Below, one piece after another: positions 12,294-23,997 of a DNA stretch of 64,000 bases (its first letter is position 1; each line of letters starts with the position of its first letter). The stretch is from Bonia amplexicaulis. Its lineage: Eukaryota; Streptophyta; Magnoliopsida; Poales; Poaceae. A model generated the notes under the pieces. The model made no database searches. It was given only the letters and a program-made list of their open reading frames with translations, and was not told where the DNA came from. Position numbers and translations under genes: made by a program. The stretch lies in contig CM070742.1 of NCBI GenBank assembly GCA_036346245.1, positions 1,738,501 to 1,802,500 on the forward strand. Reading direction: 5' to 3'.

Positions 12294-13331
12294 CTGTTAT
12301 AGGAGTGTCTTTCACCTAAGCTCAACCGTACTGCTAAATGATTGCAAAGCCTAAAATAGAACATGTATAATGACATAAATATCCTTGCGATGAATACTTG
12401 GTGTAAGGACATAATTGTAAAATACTCCACATATGAATATATATGGCTATCCTAGGCATAGGGAAAGCCCAAGCATTATTCATACGTCATCTCCACTACC
12501 ACACTCTCATTCCACTGTTTGGTTTGTAACCACAACAGTTGGCGCCGTCCGTGGGGACGACTAAGCAAGCTCCAAGATCTGAAGAAGGATGGCACCAAAG
12601 AAAGCTTTATCATCAGCAGCAAAGAAGAAGAGGAGTACGAAGGAGGCGCTCGGCAACTCCAGGGCTTCGGCATCGGCTGCGGGTGTGGGTGGCAGCGTCG
12701 GCGCTACGGCTGCCGACTTTGACACTCGTGGCACAACGGTCGATCCCACCGCTGGCGGCGAGGGGTATATAAAGCCCCTTCATCTCCCACGATTGGGAAG
12801 CGCAATCGGCGGAAATCCAACCGTCCGCTTTCCCCACGATCGGGAAGCGTAATCGGTGGTAGCCGAAGTCGCACGGTCGCCCGGTCGCGTGCGGGCGCGT
12901 ATGCCCCGCCGTGGTCGTGCGGCCGCCTGACAGCGCACGACGCGCCAGTCGCATCCCGCCACGTGTGCCGCCCTCTTGGGAAGGTGTGCACAGCCACGAT
13001 CGTGCGGCCGCCTGACAGCGCACGACACGTTAGTCGCATCCCGCCACGTGTGCCGCTCTCTCAGGAAGGTGCGCACGACCGCGGTCGTGCGGTCGCCTGA
13101 CAACGCACGACGCACCAGTCGCGTCCCGCCACGCGTCTCGCCCCCTCGGGAAGGTGCGCATGGCTACAATCGTGCGACCATCTGACATCCCAGGAGTCAG
13201 CGTGATACTCGGCCCCATTAAGACACCACCTTCGGACCGCGAGCCACCAGGCTATGCTTCGACTTCGCGTCCACAGGACAACCCTGCAAACCACTTTGAT
13301 ACCGTGTCAGCGTGATACTCGGCCCCATTAA
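12294..13331 (+). mobile_element. Ty3/gypsy-like LTR-element remnant (LTR 3' end, PBS-like site, short gag-like start)
   Basis: A possible short LTR begins near 12294 (tgttataggag) and ends at about 12538 (ccacaaca). It is followed directly by a primer-binding-site-like ttggcgccgtccgtgggg, the arrangement seen in many grass gypsy elements. About 50 bp on, an ATG at 12589 opens an 87-codon Lys/Ala-rich frame (MAPKKALSSAAKKKRSTKEA...) resembling a gag start, but it stops at 12852 and no pol follows. The internal part then becomes the 85-bp GC-rich array. A 25-bp motif, tcagcgtgatactcggcccc, occurs twice at 13196 and 13307. It is a broken non-autonomous element; the LTR boundaries are uncertain. 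Confidence 0.45.
12881..13190. repeat. 85-bp tandem array with an internal hairpin
   Basis: The motif tcgtgcggccgcctgacag starts at 12915, 13000, 13085 and (diverged) 13170, an exact 85-bp spacing. In the first three units the motif is an inverted repeat: tcgtgcg, a 12-base loop, then cgcacga. Each unit also carries agtcgcatcccgccacgtg and gggaaggtg. The GC content is far above the surroundings. Confidence 0.9.
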
Positions 13332-13439
13332 CATTACCCTACATGATTTACGAATTTATTGACCAGGGATGCAATTGACCGGTGTAAGAATTTATTCCGT
13401 TGACGTGACATATGACCGAATCATCTGAATAAGCAAGTT

Positions 13440-13670
13440 TGTTTGACCGCTCTAGCATGGAGCTTTATAACTAAAATTTTAATATAATGACTGTTAGTTT
13501 TTCGGAGAAAAATAGAAAAAAAATATTATATCATTACAGATAATACAAAGGAATAAGAAAAAAATAAAAAAACCCTAAAAAGTTAAAATAAACTAAAATT
13601 AAAAGTCGATATGTTTTAAATGGTTTCTAGTTTAAATAAATTGAAATTTAAAACAAATCAGAAGTAGCCA
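13440..13670 (-). repeat. Family X repeat, copy 4
   Basis: Contains cattacagataatacaaagg, A-rich tracts and ccctaaaaagttaaaataaac, the reverse-orientation core of family X. Confidence 0.6.
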
Positions 13671-14164
13671 ATACTTAACGGATAAACCTAGCTAGCTAGC
13701 TAGAGAATGGAGTGTTATATGACTGGGAAAATGCCATTCCGAACCGCTAGACTTGACCCGGGTCGTTCGTGCTGCCCAAAAGCTAATCAAAAAGCAGGAT
13801 TAGGTTTCGAAAAGAGTGATCGACTTCCGACGCATTACGGCATCAGGGCCCACCTGGCAGAGCTTAATCTTGCTTTAGATTAGTTAATTTGCAAGATAAT
13901 TCTATCCTTAACCTGTACAGTCTAATTCACTGGATGCTATTCTGTGATGCACTTATGACCAACAGAAAGAGAAACGAACATGAAAATATAGATGGTAATT
14001 TGCTAAGATAGGGAACATGCCTTCCCCCTAAAATTACTAAAATCCAAACATGATCTTAACTTACCAAAGAAGAGGAGGAGGAAGAAGACTGTATATCTAT
14101 CCTCTCCGAATTAAGAATTTGACGTTATTTTTTTGAATCAAGTATTTGACGTTATTTTTTTGAA

Positions 14165-14296
14165 TTGTGCCATCTAGCACTAACATAAATCTTAAGATAA
14201 TCCTGAATAACTCCTCCTTAAACTGTGTCACCTAGTATCAGTATCAATCTTAAGACTGTCTCAAGATTGATTGATGTCAGTGCTAGGTGACACAAT
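14165..14296. repeat. Foldback repeat just upstream of the acyl-activating enzyme promoter
   Basis: tgtgtcacctagtatcag at 14225 is followed by its near-perfect inverted copy, ending ctaggtgacaca, at about 14281-14293. A further direct, diverged copy starts at 14165 (tgtgccatctagcactaac). The arms of the foldback are about 30 bp with a very short loop. It is the sort of structure left by a small MITE and lies about 180 bp before the TATA box. Confidence 0.7.
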
Positions 14297-14471
14297 AAAA
14301 AAAAAGCCTAGACTTTATGACCTCCTCAGTAGAAATTTCGTCGTGGTCAAGAGCCCGTGTTTTCACTTCATTTTCCATTCAACCTCTCCGAATCCCCCCC
14401 GACCCAAACCAATTATTTTTTCCTGCACACAACACGCATTTCGGGCGGGGCCCCCACATCAAACGCAACCA

Positions 14472-14480
14472 CTATATAAA
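14472..14480 (+). promoter_or_regulatory. TATA box of the acyl-activating enzyme gene
   Basis: cactatataaacc lies about 150 bp before the ATG at 14629, leaving a 5' leader of about 125 bp. This is a normal plant core promoter. Confidence 0.65.
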
Positions 14481-14628
14481 CCCCCCCATCGACCGTGCGT
14501 CTGAATCACTCACCACATTGTCCCTGCAGCTGCTAGTGCTAGCTAGCGCACACAGCCGAAGCTTGGTCTCAAGAATCGCACACCATTTATTCGGTGTTCG
14601 ATCGTGGCCATTAGTAGTTAGTGAAGAC

Positions 14629-16471
14629 ATGGACCAGCTCCACAAGCGTGCGGCCAACTGCGTGCCGCTCAGCCCGGTCGGCTTCCTGCCGCGCGCCAAT
14701 GCCGTCTACGGCGACCGCACGTCGGTCATCTACGGCCGCGTCCGCTTCACGTGGAGCCAGACGTACGACCGCTGCCGCCGCATCGCCTCATCCCTCCTCG
14801 CCCTCGGCGTCCGCAGGAACGACGTGGTAAATACTCGTGGCGTATATATATATATGCGCGCGTGTTCACTAGCTACAGAACAGCATGGCGTGCGTACTGT
14901 TGCCTTGTTACTAATTAAAGTTGTACAAATACGTACGTGCAGGTTTCTGTTCTCGCGCCAAACGTGCCGGCAATGTACGAGATGCACTTCGCCGTGCCCA
15001 TGGCCGGCGCGGTGCTCAACACCATCAACACGCGCCTCGACGCCAAGGCCGTGGCTGCCATCCTGCGCCACTCCGAGGCCAAGCTCTTCTTCGTCGACTA
15101 CCAGTACGTGCGCCTCGCCAGCGACGCGCTCCAGCTCGTCGCCGACGCCGGCGCGCCTGTCCCGCTCGTGGCCGTCATCGACGACATTGACACGCCCACC
15201 GGCGTCCGCCTCGGCGAGCTCGAGTACGAGGGGCTGGTTGCCCACGGTGACCCGGCGGTCGAGCTGCCGCCGCTCGACGATGAGTGGGACGCGGTCACTC
15301 TGAACTACACGTCGGGCACTACGTCGGCGCCCAAGGGCGTCCTCTACAGCCACCGCGGCGCGTACCTCAGCACGACCAGCCTGCTGATGTCGTGGGGGAT
15401 GGGCACCGAGCCGGTGTACCTGTGGACGCTCCCCATGTTCCACTGCAACGGTTGGACGTTCACGTGGGGCGTGGCGGCGCGCGGCGGCGTCAACGTCTGC
15501 ATCCGCGAAGCGCGCGCCGCGGACATCCACAGCGCCATCGCCCGCCACGGCGTCACGCACATGTGCTGCGCGCCGGTGGTGTTCAACATCCTCCTCGAGG
15601 GGACGCAGCCACGCAGCTCACGGCCCCGGTCCACGTCCTCACCGGCGGGGCCCCGCCGCCGGCCACGCTGCTTGAGAGCGTCGAGCGGATCGGCTTCCGC
15701 GTGACGCACGCCTACGGCCTCACCGAGGCCACGGGCCCCGCGCTGGCGTGCGAGTGGCGCGACCAGTGGGACCGCCTGCCGCTCCCGGACCGCGCGCTCC
15801 TCAAGGCCCGGCAGGGGGTGAGCGTCCTGTCCCTCGCCGCCGCCGACGTCAAGAACGCCGACACGATGGTGAGCGTGCCGCGCGACGGGAAGTCCGTCGG
15901 AGAGATCATGCTCCGCGGCAGCAGCGTCATGAAGGGCTACCTCAACAACCCGGAGGCGAACGAGAAGGCCTTCAAGGGCGGGTGGTTCCTGATGGGCGAC
16001 GTCGGCGTGGTGCACCCGGACGGGTACATCGAGATCAAGGACAGGACCAAGGACGTGATCATAAGCGGCGGCGAGAACATCTGCAGCAAGGAGGTGGAGG
16101 AGGTGCTGTTCCGGCACCCGGCCGTGGCCGACGCGGCGGTGGTCGCGATGCCGCACCCGCACTGGGGCGAGACGCCGTGCGCGTTCGTCGTGGCCAAGGA
16201 CGAGGCGGCCGGGGTCTGCGAGGACGACGTCATCGCATTCTGCCGGAAGCGCATGTCGCGCTTCATGGTGCCTAAGAAGGTGGTAGTCTACGACGCCCTC
16301 CCGAGGAACGCGCTGGGGAAGGTCGAGAAGATCAGGCTGCGGGACGCGGCCCGGAAGCTGGCACCGACCGTGCCGGCGCAGAAGACGAAGGGGAAGGCGA
16401 CGACGACGACGGTCGGTGGGCGCCGAGACGAGCACCCGGTGGCGCATGTCATGGCCGTGTCAAGGCTATAG
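14629..16471 (+). CDS. Peroxisomal acyl-activating enzyme (AMP-dependent acyl-CoA ligase, AAE1-like), single-base frame break
   Basis: Exon 1 is 14629-14826 (66 codons); exon 2 is 14943-16471. The product would be about 575 residues, the usual length of plant peroxisomal AAEs. Near residue 188 lies the AMP-binding P-loop YTSGTTSAPKG; further on are HAYGLTEATGP, a GYLNNPEANEKAF block, GDVGVVHPDGYIEIKDR and GENICSKEVEEVLF of the C-terminal domain. The protein ends in SRL, a type 1 peroxisomal targeting signal. The enzyme should adenylate a carboxylic acid with ATP and transfer it to CoA; the substrate (short-chain fatty acid or benzoate-like) is unknown. The frame breaks at the G-run 15599-15602: homology continues in the next frame (DAATQLTAPVH...), and one extra G would restore it. 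Exons total 1727 nt, one short of a multiple of three. This may be an assembly error or a recent null allele. Confidence 0.9.
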
Positions 16472-17931
16472 AACACCACCATACCAAACGTTTCTTCTGC
16501 GCGAGAGTACGCCAGGGTGACTTGATGTGGCATGTCGTCATATACGACGACTACGGCCATCACCGTGACCAGGCTATTTGGCCCTATGCGTGCCAAAGTT
16601 GCAAAAATAACTAAATAAGCATGGCACCGTATAGAGCTTTCAACCTTTGATGTGTAAGAAGTAGGAAGGAATGAGGTGCCAACGTTTCTTTATTTTACTT
16701 TCTCTTCTGCTTGCGCCAATTTGGTAATTATGTGTACATTGTAAAATACTCAGTGTGAAAATGTGAAGGAAATAGTTCTTGTGAAACTCTTCTGAATTGC
16801 TGTGATTTGTTTACCCCTCTAGAATCCACATGGTGCTAACTGGATTAGAGACATTCGACATAAGCCTCAGTCGATCTTCTGCATGATTCTGTTAATGTAT
16901 GGGAGCTATTGTTGGCAGCTAGCATCATTCTCAATCCTCTTGCCTGTCGCAGTTCCTCTCGAGTCTAGTCTTGTCTTAGCTCCTTCAGTTTCCTTTAGGG
17001 CTTGTATGAGAGATCCGAGATTGGCAGGGATCTTGGTCGAATGCAGGTCCACCACGGGGGAGAAATCCACGCGGGAATCCCAACCCAGATGTGTGTTTGG
17101 GTGAGGGAGGGAAATAGAAAATCCCGGCCAAATCCCTGGGGATCCATGGGGCAAAAAAAAAAGGGCTCCACGTGTCAGGATTCCTCACCCATCTGCGAGT
17201 CGCTTGCTCCGCTTCATCTTCGTTGCTCCCAATGATGGCTCACCGGCCTCCTCATCACCGCTCCGATGCCTCATGGGGTGGTGTGGATGGCAGTGGAGGC
17301 GTAACACGGCGAGCGACTGCCACGGAGGAGGTGCCGCAGCCTCTTGTGCATGACGTCACCTGCGTCATGCCAGAGCTTGAAAAGAAGCATGGGGGAGGCG
17401 GATCTAGCAGTGGCGAGCTTGAAAATAAATCTTGCTATATATGATTTCCCTAAATGATTAATAGTTTTCATTTAGCACATAATGGTTTAAATAGTCGCTA
17501 CTTGTCAATTCCCTTTAGTTAAATTTATTATTGATTCGGCTTATTGTCAGTTGATTCATTTTAATATCAATCAATGATTTCTGTATTGTTGAAATTTATA
17601 TGTTTATGGTTATGCTGAGAGATTATTTGAAGCCTAGTTGTTAGTAATTTGTAATTAATAGTTTAAATTGATGGCGATTGTAGTTGTAGGTGACATTCTA
17701 GATTTTTGTTGAACCGGTGTGTTACAGGGTTTTCCTAAAAAAATAGAGAGAGAGAAGAAATTAAAATTTGCAGTTTTTGGCCCATCTTTCATAATAACAT
17801 ACAACAGAATATATTTATCACGAACATTTGCAGCTGATTTGTACATCAGCTATCTTTGCACCGATTACCAATAGGAATCTCTCTTTGGCAAAGCAGTGGA
17901 TCAAGCAGCCTTCGAACAACACAGTCCATAA
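16472..17931. other. 3' flank and intergenic
   Basis: Contains the 3' UTR of the AAE gene and AT-rich DNA, with a modest GC-rich patch at about 17000-17400 whose open frames share no recognised domain. No gene supported. Confidence 0.4.
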
Positions 17932-18293
17932 GGGCATTCCCAATAGTAGACATCTCAAGCTATGTTTATATTCCTCTACATTATCAAGAAACTATTATAT
18001 ACACTATTAATTCAATGGTTAATGTCTATATATGGGCCAAACAATAAATCTCACCATTTCCTATTCCCCTTTCTCTCCCTCCTTCCACTCTTTCAAAAGT
18101 TGGCATAGACACTTCATTTTCTCCCCAATGCAAGTTTTTGTGGTTTTTTATTGTTTCGATTTTGTGCTCATGTAATATCTTGCATGAGACATTGCTTTCC
18201 TCAATTTTTTTATTAATTTCTTCTCCACCTTGCTTTAAATTATGCGTTACTTCATAGACATTGCTCAGATCAGATCAGTTCATTGGAGTGCCC
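17932..18293. mobile_element. PIF/Harbinger (Tourist-like) MITE, 362 bp
   Basis: Terminal inverted repeats gggcattcccaatag (left) and gggcactccaatg (reverse complement of the right end). Flanked on both sides by the trinucleotide taa (17929-17931 and 18294-18296), the target-site duplication expected for PIF/Harbinger elements. No transposase is encoded. Confidence 0.85.
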
Positions 18294-18716
18294 TAAAGAG
18301 AGAGACGAAAATGATGGTTGAGATCAGAGGTGCGCCACTACTGTAGTACTGCATCCACGCGAAAATAACACGTCCCGTGTGTCGCATTTCAGCACATTTT
18401 AACACGGTTTATGCGTTTTTTTATTTATTTGCTTGTGCATTTTTTTAGAATATTCATGAAGTATTCTTTGGAAAGATGAAAGCGACCAGCAACCAAATAG
18501 TGCACTAATCAGTTCAAAAGAAAGAACAGCCGTCGCAATCCAAACCAGTTCACCCTCAATTTAATCTTCCAGTAAGTTCCAGCTCGTGATGTTCGCCTTC
18601 TTGGACGAAATCAGTACTACGAAACAAGCTGATTCCGAGTGAACTGCGCCTACTGACGGGTTCATGCGTCAGTGTGGGTACACAACAAGCTCATGCCGAT
18701 TTCTTGAAGAATTATG
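18294..18716. other. Unassigned intergenic sequence
   Basis: No gene or clear repeat recognised. Confidence 0.4.
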
Positions 18717-18990
18717 ATGTTCAGTTTTACGTTCCACTCATTTTGGCTTGAACTTCTGACTTTTAGTTTATTTTTTTATATTCATAAATTTTATTTTTTT
18801 TTCTGAATTTTTGGTCTTTTTTAGACTTTTTGCCGGTTCTTTTTTTCCGTATTTGTTTGCGTTGTCTGTGATGAGCTAACCTATTTTTAAATTTTTAAAT
18901 TTTAATTATACCAAATAAGTCACCTTCAGGTACAGTGTAATTTCAGTCATAAATCACTATTTTTTAGTCCAACCGAGCGAGGCATTACTC
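18717..18990 (+). repeat. Family X repeat, copy 5
   Basis: Good copy: cgtatttgtttgcgttgtct, gtgatgagctaac, then aaataagtcaccttcaggta and an edge agtccaaccgagcgaggc. The left edge is gttccactcattttggc. Confidence 0.75.
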
Positions 18991-20560
18991 TGAATAATCA
19001 ATTAACGGACTATATTCCTAGGAAATACGTGGGAGATTGAACAGTGGGTACGCAGTATTCTAGCCTCGCTGTCAGATTGATGGACAGCATAGTGCAACCC
19101 GGCACAATTCAGCGAGACCGACCCCTGCAAAAAAATCTCCAGGGAAGTTGCCTCATCTATGCATCGCATCACACGCCTGGCTTTCCCTTTCATGGCAGCG
19201 ACACGGAGTCGATCACGCGTGTGCCCGGCCAGCGTAGACAGCCCATCGAGGCGTCGGTTCCAGCTATCGTCGTGCGGCGAGTACTACTGCAGTACTGCGC
19301 GTCCAGTTTCGGCACACTTTCCTTAGCGTCAGCCTCGTGATTACACTGCAAAAACACCCCGGTTTTGGGATGGCAGTTTCAATGCCGTACCGATTTTGAG
19401 TCGTAGAACGGAAGAATTCTTCAGAACACAAGGAAAGGAAAAAACGGAAGTTGATGGTGAGCTGGCGTAGAATTGATCGATTTTGCAGGCGCTTGACTGA
19501 CTGCTTGTACGTTGCGATACTGTTGTAATTTCGTGGAGATTACCAAGGTCAATCGAGACTTTATATATAGGAATTCTCCTCGTTTAGTTTGATTGATAAT
19601 GTGATGTCAGTTTTTTTTTGGCCTTTTCATTTTCCGTGATGATTATGTATTTGGGCTGCCTTTTGACATGTGCACATGATGGGCTTCAGCCCATCTTCAC
19701 AAATGCTACTTACACTGCAGACTTCTGGGCTGTGGGCCTGTGGCGGGGAAAGGAGGTAATTAACACGAGGCAGCACATTGTAGTGCTGTTGCTAATACTA
19801 GAATATTGCTTTGGAAGAATAATTAAAGAGGGTTCAAGAAAAGAGAGGAAAGTAAAAGGGGAGGCACGCAAAGGCCTGATCGCTGCAATTTGAAAATATG
19901 CAAATTTGCAAAAAAAGAAAGCTGACACGAATCCTCGCTTTATTCTCTAAATCTCTTATAATGGATCACTTTGTTTCGCTTTCTCGTTCCAATTTGAGTC
20001 ACTGACACGAATCCTTGGAGCTCGATCTGAAGATCTAAGCCGCGGTGTCCTCTGTTGACAAATTGCACCGACACACGAATAATCAGCTTTTTTGGGGGGA
20101 GCTAGCTCCTTCTACTTTGCTGATATCTAACAATTTCAGTTTAAGCATCTTAACAAGCGAGAGTTTTGATGTAGCCTCGCAAGAAAAAGACTACATGGAC
20201 TGGCTTGATCGATAATGCACAATTGTTTTCTCTTAGAGACGTGCAAGCTACTAGCTGATCGACTCGGCCGGCCCTGCGCCTTTCCGTGTTCAAGAGATGG
20301 CCGGAGTCGTCTGGCGTTCGCGGTGATGAACAGCTCACAACCATCGCTCGCACAAGTAGCAGCTCTCCCAGCCATAGCTACGGGAGTTGGAACTTGCAGA
20401 AAAGCTAGAGCAGCTGCGCGCACGGCTGCACCTTTACACGCACCACCTTGCTGCATTGCTAGTGGATCTAGCTAGGGCACCACGTGCATGCGTTGCTGCT
20501 TCCTAGCTCCCACGTTGCTTGTCATTCTTTCGCATCGATCTGCTTGTTGCTCATCGCTTG
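18991..20560. other. Intergenic upstream of the defensin
   Basis: No gene is supported. Short open frames at 19044-19340 and 19618-19893 have neither splice context nor recognisable domains. Confidence 0.4.
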
Positions 20561-20569
20561 CTATATAAG
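20561..20569 (+). promoter_or_regulatory. TATA box of the defensin gene
   Basis: gctatataagg lies 107 bp before the ATG at 20669, a normal distance for a short plant leader. Confidence 0.7.
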
Positions 20570-20668
20570 GCGGCACGCGCGCTCGTCGAGCTCCATCATT
20601 CATTCCATCGATCCATACATCGATCTAGTAGGGTAGTACAGACTACAGAGCAACAGAGGAAGTGAGCA

Positions 20669-21015
20669 ATGGAGGTTTCACGCAATAAGCTTCGTTCGGC
20701 CATCCTTGTGCTCATGCTGCTGCTTGTGGCCACAGGTACGTACGCCCGTGCGTGCGCCGGCCGGCGGCTAAGCTTCTGATTGTTTGTTTGTTTGTTTGTT
20801 GCTGACGGTGCGTGTGTGTGTGTGTCGGTGCAGAGATGGGTGGTCCGGTGGTGGTGGCGGAGGCGCGGACGTGCGAGTCGCAGAGCCACAGGTTCAAGGG
20901 GCTGTGCGTGCGCAGGTCCAACTGCGCCAACGTCTGCAAGACGGAGGGCTTCCCGGGCGGCAAGTGCAGCGGCTTCCGCCGCCGCTGCTTCTGCATCAAG
21001 CAGTGCCGTCATTAA
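20669..21015 (+). CDS. Plant defensin (gamma-thionin family)
   Basis: Two exons, 20669-20735 and 20834-21015, encode 82 residues. The 98-bp intron interrupts the signal peptide, the standard gene structure of plant defensins. Residues about 1-34 are a secretion signal with a hydrophobic core (AILVLMLLLVAT); the mature peptide starts near RTCES. It has exactly eight cysteines in the defensin order, including C-x3-C, C-F-C and the glycine-containing FPGGKC segment, so four disulfides and a cysteine-stabilised alpha-beta fold are expected. It is very Arg/Lys-rich. Members are secreted to the apoplast, where many act against fungi. Some are expressed in seeds or reproductive tissue, which cannot be judged here. 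The intron contains (tttg)n and (tg)n microsatellites. The gene appears intact. Confidence 0.93.
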
Positions 21016-21734
21016 CCGGCTCGCCCAATGCATGCCTGCCGGTCTCTCCCCGGGAGCCGGCCGGCCGAGTGATGCGATGATCGATCGATGCTTCGTGTGC
21101 ATGCATGCGTCCGTGCGTATGGTGGCTTGCGCGCACTCGATAGTGTCTTCCGTTGTTGTGGCCATGGATAAAAGTGATCGTGTGTCCTGGTTAGTTTTTC
21201 ATATTTCGATTATTCGTGTGGTGTTCAGTTGGTGTATGCATGCACCATCTTTTTGGTTCGTGTAAGCTTTGGTTCGTCTTACTAATAAAAGGTGCTTCAG
21301 GGTCTGTTTTTTTTTTTGCTACGATTTATGATTTTTAGCTGAAATTTTTGAATTTTGGCTGTTTATGATACAGATTACGGAGAGATCGATACTCACTTAC
21401 GATTTTGGCTAGTACAGATGTTAAGCTTTTAACATGTACTACGTTTAACTTATAAATTCTATCTTAAAAATACTCTATTAGATACTATAATAACTATAAA
21501 AAATCGACCGACTTGTGACCTGAAGAACGCCCAGTAAGTAAGATTCATCAGTTGGGACCCTCATTAGTCGTGTTTCCTGTTCGACGGAATCGCTAGTGTT
21601 CCATTAAAAAAAAGAAGCAATAAGAACTCAGATATTCGGTTGTTAATTCCATCGATGGGACGTCAAGTACTCGAACGGTCTATTCCCAAAAAAGTAGTAC
21701 ATGCATGGTCCTTGGAATTTCAAGTTGTGATCAC
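21016..21734. other. Defensin 3' flank with a MITE-like repeat
   Basis: aataaaagg at about 21283 is a plausible polyadenylation signal. 21303-21530 is the family Y repeat listed next. Nothing else recognised. Confidence 0.4.
21303..21530 (+). repeat. Dispersed repeat family Y, copy 1
   Basis: Starts near ggtctgtttttttttttgct with acgatttatgatttttagctg, and continues with tacgattttggct and ctataataactataaaaaatc. It resembles 53388-53630 and, less well, 50985-51110 in order and spacing, suggesting a hAT-like MITE family. Confidence 0.55.
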
Positions 21735-23540
21735 TGCTACAAAACAGATACTGTCTGTAATATTCTGTACATAATCAAAGATTAATATGTAAGTACACAT
21801 TGCTTCTAATAACTTAACTACAGAACTACTGAGACAAGAGATGATCACAAATTAAAGGTAAATTTATTAATTTCAATTTGAGGCAAATTTATTACAAAAG
21901 TCGCATAGATAAAGAGATTACCAGATTCTAATCTTCTGGGTTTCGTACGCTTCTTCTTCGACTTTGGGACTTGGAGGATCAGCCGCTGAATTCTCGAACG
22001 CCGTTAAAATTATCCTTGTCCTTAGTACTTCCTCCTCCAGCCGCAAATGATCAGTAGCATAGCTCATAATCTCGTATAGGATATCATTATAAGATTCCTC
22101 AGAATCTGTTATTTCTGTTTGATCGGCAATGCTATCCATCAGTCTCTCCGATGCCACAAGAGCTTCTTCCGCTTTGTGCATATTGTAGAGAAGAACCAGG
22201 GTAAGGGCTGTTTCCCTTTCTTGAGCGGCAGCGAGACCCCTCTGTCGATGGCGGATGATCAAGTCGAGCTGACGGATGCAAGAAAGTTAGGGAAGGAGAG
22301 CAGGGCGTGTGCGGAGAAGCTGCTACAGATGTAAATTGCTAGCCGCATGTGTAAGGTTCCGGCCGAACAACTCTCGATGAACAGATGGGAGGAAGGTGAT
22401 GATCACAAGAATAGTAGAAGCCATATTGTACATACGTCTACGTTGGCGCGCATATTTAACCTTAAACACAGATGGTTCGTATACCAAACATTAATGATAT
22501 AGACGCTTTGTATAACGATCGAGATACGTTAGACGAAACACGAGAGATATGTTCTGACTTTGCATTATCATAGACGATTCTAAACTAGACCATCTGGGCT
22601 ATAATTATCACAGACCGTCTACGTCGTCGCCGCTCTCTCGACGGTATATAAAACTTATGATCTAATTCACAGACGGTTCTATATGTAGAACCGTCTGTGA
22701 TAATCTGATCGCTGGGCTAGTCGATCCTCCTCAACCCAATCCTAGCCAATTGAAATCCACCAACCCTCACCCCACAGATCCCCGCGCCAAAATTTTTCGC
22801 ACTCCCGCCTCTCCCTCCCCTATAAATAATAACCAAAACCCAGCCTCCTTGCTCTTCTCCTTCTCCTCTTCCTTGTTGTTCCTCCTCTTTGCTATTCTCC
22901 TTCTCTCCTCCTTGCTGTCCCTCCTCCTCCTTGTTGTTCTCCTCCTCCTTGATCCTTACCATAATAGCCCGCACGAAGTAGACGACGCAGGCAAGACACT
23001 CAATCAATGTCGACGATGGTGGGCATCAAAGACATCCAGCTCGTGCGTTGCATCAGGGGGCGAGAAGGTCTATGCATATTGTTGTTGTTGTGCTAGATGG
23101 GATCTTTTTGCTTTTTCTCTGTTCATGTTGTGCTAGATGGGTAACCTGCTTATTGTTTTTGGATATTGTAATGGTAGGCTCTAATTTCATTTCTTGTTGT
23201 TCTTGTTGTGCGAAATGGATGTTTTATGTTTGTGAAATGAATTGAGATGTGAATTGGATGTATACATGTACATATTGATCTGCTTGTTTCAGAGGGCATG
23301 GCTAGCATTTCCTGAGGCTAGCCAATAAACATAAATAGATTTAGGGGTAGAAGAGAATAACACAGACGGATTTTAATTAAAAACCGTCTGTGCTAGTAAT
23401 CACAAACGGATTTTAATTAAAAACGACTGTGCTAGTTGATAATCACAGACAGTTTTTAGTTGAAAACGTGATATTTACACCACAGACGGTTCAAAAGCTA
23501 TCTATAATAACCTCGTATCATTACTGACCTATAAATTCAA
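21735..23540. mobile_element. Decayed CACTA (En/Spm-like) element
   Basis: Many copies of the 11-12 bp motif cacagacggtt and its reverse complement occur in two clusters (about 22455-22715 and 23360-23495), the subterminal-repeat pattern of CACTA elements. The middle (23085-23330) matches the inside of the intact CACTA at 43475-44873, and so does 22290-22435. A CACTG-type start at 21735 (cactgctacaaaaca) is a candidate left end. The right end near 23540 has lost a recognisable terminal repeat, so the boundaries are uncertain. Confidence 0.65.
21918..22268 (-). pseudogene. Host-like coding exon carried in a CACTA element, unidentified
   Basis: On the minus strand a splice-acceptor-like context (branch-point-like ctaac, T-rich tract, ccgtcag) is followed by a 116-codon open frame ending in TAA at 21920. 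The translation looks like real protein: QLDLIIRHRQRGLAAAQ, then a long acidic amphipathic helix region containing EEALVASERLMDSI and YNDILYEIMSYATDH. It has no in-frame ATG before the methionine of YNMHKAEE, so upstream exons are missing. I do not recognise the family. The fragment lies next to sequence shared with the second CACTA element, consistent with transposon capture of a host gene piece. Confidence 0.4.
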
Positions 23541-23997
23541 ACGGCTCATAAATCCACGACTCATCAAAGCCCATAAGGACTCTCCTACACCCCATGATGG
23601 ACAAATGGGGACCTAGAATGACGACAACTACACTGACCTTGTGACCCAAATTAAAAGCCCACCGACTAGTGGGCCCCGCAGTCCGGCGCGAACGGCTTTA
23701 AGCATGCGCGCTCCACGCGCCGGCGCATCGTGAACCCGTTCCACGGGCCAACGCCTCCCGCCACGCTGTACCCAATGGCAAGTGGGACCGGATCACAGGT
23801 TCAGAATGGACCGGTTCCACGCCTCCATCGCCTTGCCCATCTTCTTCTCCAAGGCTCTCTTCCTCGTCGCATCTCAGCTCCCAACTCCTAAGCCGCCGCA
23901 CCTACAAATACCGAAACGGTCAAGACCAAACCCTAAAACCCCGGCCACCTCCCACGCACCTCCCCATCCGCCTCCTCGCCTCGCTCCGCTCCCTCCC
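23541..23997 (+). promoter_or_regulatory. Upstream region and 5' leader of the adenylate kinase gene
   Basis: GC-rich, becoming C-rich just before the ATG. An in-frame upstream ATG at 23806 would add 64 residues rich in Ser/Pro/Arg (MDRFHASIALPIFF...), so a longer transit-peptide form cannot be excluded. Confidence 0.4.

Noticed and set aside
15344..16447. 367-codon minus-strand frame opposite the AAE gene
   Set aside because: Shadow of GC-rich coding sequence; the plus strand carries the AMP-binding motifs and the SRL signal.
20778..20826. (tttg)n and (tg)n runs in the defensin intron as regulatory elements
   Set aside because: Simple microsatellites common in plant introns; nothing indicates function.
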